Positions 7,010 through 7,618 of a stretch of DNA of 7,618 nucleotides are shown one piece after another. Origin of the DNA: Roseiflexaceae bacterium. Lineage in GTDB: Bacteria; Chloroflexota; Chloroflexia; Chloroflexales; Roseiflexaceae. A model generated the notes under the pieces. The model saw only the letters and a list, made by a program, of their open reading frames with translations, ran no database searches and was not told the DNA's origin. Numbering within the stretch: the stretch's first letter is position 1; each line of letters opens with the position of its first letter. Where the stretch lies: positions 1-7,618 of the forward strand of contig CANHPK010000068.1 in NCBI GenBank assembly GCA_947462525.1, written 5' to 3'. The position numbers were made by a program, and so were the translations under genes.

Positions 7010-7618
7010 GCGCCCTCTTTGCGGAGCACCAGCTCAAACATGCCGACATACCAGGCCCGCTGGGCACGATATGCGAGGATTTCTATGCCCAGTGCCCGCA
7101 GAATCGCACGAATGAAACGCCGCGATGGTTTTTTGCTGATGAATTGCCCATCACGTAGCGCATCTTCGTTCATGTCAGTCGTGGCAAAACCGCGCGTGGC
7201 AGCCAGGCTGCAAAACGCAGGGTAGTCAAAATAATGCATGGCACTCAAGCGCTGCATGTCGGTGAAGCGGCTGTTGTCTTTGCTCCGGCCAATCCTGGCG
7301 ATGTACCATTCGGCTAGCCGACGCGGGATCCAATTGAGACCCCGGATGTGGAAGTGCGGGTCTACCCACGCCCGTCGGTTGATGACCGTCAAGAAAAGCA
7401 AGCCGCCGGGTTTGAGTACCCGATGGATCTCTGCCAACATGGCCGACGGGATTTGTACATGTTCGATGACATCCCAACACACCACGAGGTCAAATGTACC
7501 GTCTGCGTACGGCAGATGTTCACCCGCACCGTTCAGCACCGGTACATCAATCCCGTAGCGGTCAGCACGGAGTTGGATGATGTGGCAGTACGGCAGATTG
7601 TATTCGGACACCTGTACC
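7006..7618 (-). CDS. Class I SAM-dependent methyltransferase, N-terminus beyond the window
   Basis: The frame is open to the right edge, giving 203 visible residues before the TGA at 7006-7008. A GTG at 7611 could be read as a start, but the visible protein begins in the middle of a Methyltransf_11 domain. VQVSEYNLPYCHII looks like the strand and helix that follow SAM motif I, so the glycine-rich motif I must lie beyond the window. Visible downstream are NGAGEHLPYADGTFDLVVCWDVIEHV (about 29-54 of the visible part), the strand 4 region, and IHRVLKPGGLLFLTVINR (about 64-81). A C-terminal part then contains WVDPHFHIRGLNWIPRRLAEWYI and a RLSAMHYFDYPAF segment. The role is probably methylation of a sugar or lipid-linked glycan intermediate; the target is unknown. 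The ribose-binding acidic position after motif I seems to be Q in VQVSE, but the cut makes the alignment uncertain. The stop overlaps the flippase start as ATGA. Confidence 0.88.
   Translation of the reverse strand, partial: VQVSEYNLPYCHIIQLRADRYGIDVPVLNGAGEHLPYADGTFDLVVCWDVIEHVQIPSAMLAEIHRVLKPGGLLFLTVINRRAWVDPHFHIRGLNWIPRRLAEWYIARIGRSKDNSRFTDMQRLSAMHYFDYPAFCSLAATRGFATTDMNEDALRDGQFISKKPSRRFIRAILRALGIEILAYRAQRAWYVGMFELVLRKEGA

Noticed and set aside
7006..7611. GTG at 7611 as the true start of the right-edge methyltransferase
   Set aside because: The protein would lack SAM motif I, and the frame stays open to the window edge, so the gene is better read as cut by the window.

Overview
The window is a compact, single-direction block of surface-glycan genes. 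All seven genes lie on the minus strand, so transcription runs from the high coordinates to the low ones. In that order they are: a class I SAM-dependent methyltransferase (5' end beyond the window), a 14-helix polysaccharide flippase of the Wzx/MATE-like type, two GT4-type (GT-B fold) glycosyltransferases, a second and different SAM methyltransferase, a third GT4 glycosyltransferase, and a fourth GT4 glycosyltransferase whose 3' end runs off the left edge. Nothing convincing is coded on the plus strand. I see no RNA gene, mobile element, CRISPR array or long repeat.

The genes are packed tightly: ATGA overlaps at 7006-7009 and 964-967, a TGATG overlap at 5361-5365, and gaps of only 1 and 3 bases at 4262 and 2182-2184. 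The only real intergenic gap is 3013-3046 (34 bases). It contains a Shine-Dalgarno sequence, and at its upstream edge lies a perfect extended -10 box (TGCTATAAT) that overlaps the preceding stop codon. This may be an internal promoter that splits the operon into a front part (methyltransferase, flippase, two glycosyltransferases) and a back part (methyltransferase, two glycosyltransferases).

Together the genes fit assembly of a lipid-linked oligosaccharide at the inner face of the cytoplasmic membrane. The GT4 enzymes would add sugars one after another, one or both methyltransferases could methylate the glycan, and the flippase would turn the finished unit outward. The product could be an exopolysaccharide, a capsule, an O-antigen-like chain or another cell-surface glycan. 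Missing from the window are an initiating phosphoglycosyltransferase, a Wzy-type polymerase, export and length-control proteins, and sugar-nucleotide synthesis genes. These probably lie outside it.

The organism is a bacterium of moderate GC content (roughly mid-50s percent by eye). The cyanobacterial HIP1 octamer GCGATCGC was not seen. The style of the proteins reminds me of Chloroflexota glycan clusters, but that is a weak impression and not a demonstrated assignment. I find no clear sign of a new type of system. The most useful points are the fourth glycosyltransferase at the left edge, the correct internal starts of two glycosyltransferases, and the possible internal promoter.
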